This document shows positions 63,666 through 64,000 of a DNA stretch of 64,000 bases, piece by piece (position 1 is the stretch's first letter; each line of letters begins with the position of its first letter). Under the pieces are notes generated by a model that did no database searches, was not told the origin of the DNA, and saw only the letters and a program-made list of their open reading frames with translations. This DNA is from Roseiarcus sp963782255. Its GTDB lineage: Bacteria; Pseudomonadota; Alphaproteobacteria; Rhizobiales; Beijerinckiaceae. The position numbers and the translations under genes are program-made. The stretch lies in the NCBI GenBank assembly GCA_963782255.1, contig CAWAIS010000002.1:1364001-1428000 (forward strand), in the 5' to 3' direction.

Positions 63666-64000
63666 GCGCGCCGGACCGTAGAGCGATGCTCGACCGCGCC
63701 GACAGGGCGCTGTCGCTGCGGCGGCAATGCGCGCTTGTCGGCGTGGCACGCTCGGGCGTCTACCGGCCGCGCAAGCCGGCCAACGACAACGACGTGGCGC
63801 TGACGCGCCGGATCGACGAACTGTTCACCGCCTGGCCTTTCTCGGCTCGCGCCGGATGACGGCGATGCTGCGCGCCGAGGGTGTGTTCGTGAACCGCAAG
63901 CGGGTGCAGCGGCTGATGCGCCTGATGGGGATCGCGGCGCTCGGGCCGAAGCCGAGAATGACCAAGGCCGCGCCCGGCCACAGGATCTATCCCTATCTCT
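63662..64000 (+). pseudogene. IS3-family transposase OrfB, 5' part, frameshifted
   Basis: SAPDRRAMLDRADRALSLRR, QCALVGVARSGVYRPRKP, LTRRIDELFTAWP, then one missing base near 63843 and FLGSRRMTAMLRAEGVFVNR, KRVQRLMRLMGIAALGPKPR. The HTH_21 region is present; the rve catalytic core would follow outside the window. As read the frame is broken. Confidence 0.8.

Larger units (their letters stand above)
63299..64000 (+). mobile_element. IS3-family element, cut by the window end
   Basis: Begins where the IS110 homology stops (about 63299, gaagtggaccctg). Contains orfA and the start of orfB; the right end lies outside the window. Confidence 0.75.

Noticed and set aside
1..64000. CRISPR arrays, prophage, restriction-modification, toxin-antitoxin or known defence genes
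   Set aside because: No regularly spaced direct repeats, capsid/terminase genes, methyltransferase-nuclease pairs or defence-type domains were seen on either strand.

Overview
The window is GC-rich DNA with alphaproteobacterial gene content, most likely from a member of the Hyphomicrobiales (Rhizobiales). The signs are a Nudix-type NAD regulator beside nadABC, a plant-type glutamate-cysteine ligase, a fused indolepyruvate:ferredoxin oxidoreductase, an OlsB-like acyltransferase, pqqDE, and remnants of cyanase and NAD-dependent formate dehydrogenase. The genus cannot be fixed from sequence reading alone.

Layout. 0-4 kb: rfbA, an HtrA-like protein that has lost its catalytic triad, a 126-bp inverted-repeat element, and rimO. 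4-9.5 kb: a co-directional run around a DyP-type peroxidase (membrane protein, ferredoxin-fold-like protein, frameshifted SnoaL-like protein, peroxidase, amidotransferase-like protein, secreted protein, outer-membrane barrel). 9.8-10.8 kb: an intact IS1595-family element. 11-17.4 kb, minus strand: glutathionyl-hydroquinone reductase, SDR, giant IorAB fusion and two small proteins. 17.8-21.1 kb: overlapping GH15 hydrolase and trehalose-6-phosphate synthase. 21.1-27.7 kb: a collapsed carbohydrate-acid catabolic locus. It has a sugar ABC transporter on the minus strand and a RuBisCO-like protein, DUF1537 kinase and ApnO-like dehydrogenase on the plus strand, nearly all carrying frameshifts, stops or deletions. 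28-32.4 kb: NrtR/NadQ-like regulator and nadABC, with an operator-like palindrome in the promoter. 32.5-44 kb: housekeeping and accessory genes (extradiol dioxygenase, cytochrome b561/YceI, Ggt, L,D-transpeptidase, rhodanese, aconitase X, ExbB-PqqD-PqqE). 44.2 kb: tRNA-Arg(CCG). 44.4-54.6 kb: OlsB-like acyltransferase, hybrid kinase, tannase, YifB, DUF1223, RsmE, GshA. 54.7-64 kb: an insertion-sequence graveyard with IS630, IS481, IS6, IS110, IS1595, IS5 and IS3 pieces, some nested, that has trapped debris of cynS, fdh and a DUF3141 gene.

How it works together. Three modules look functional: de novo NAD synthesis with its own regulator, trehalose metabolism, and arylpyruvate oxidation next to quinone-conjugate reduction. 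Two blocks are in decay: the apionate-type locus and the cynS/fdh region. Single-base indels recur across the window (about 5275, 22313, 23570, 24735, 25305, 26515, 27362, 32893, 46015, 55370, 60580-60690, 63843). Some could be assembly errors, but the clustering at 22-27.7 kb together with true deletions argues for real decay there. No CRISPR array, prophage, restriction system or known defence island was seen. The most original leads are the peroxidase-centred cluster, the ExbB-PqqD-PqqE unit, the decayed apionate locus, and the IS110 element with a probable guide-RNA leader.
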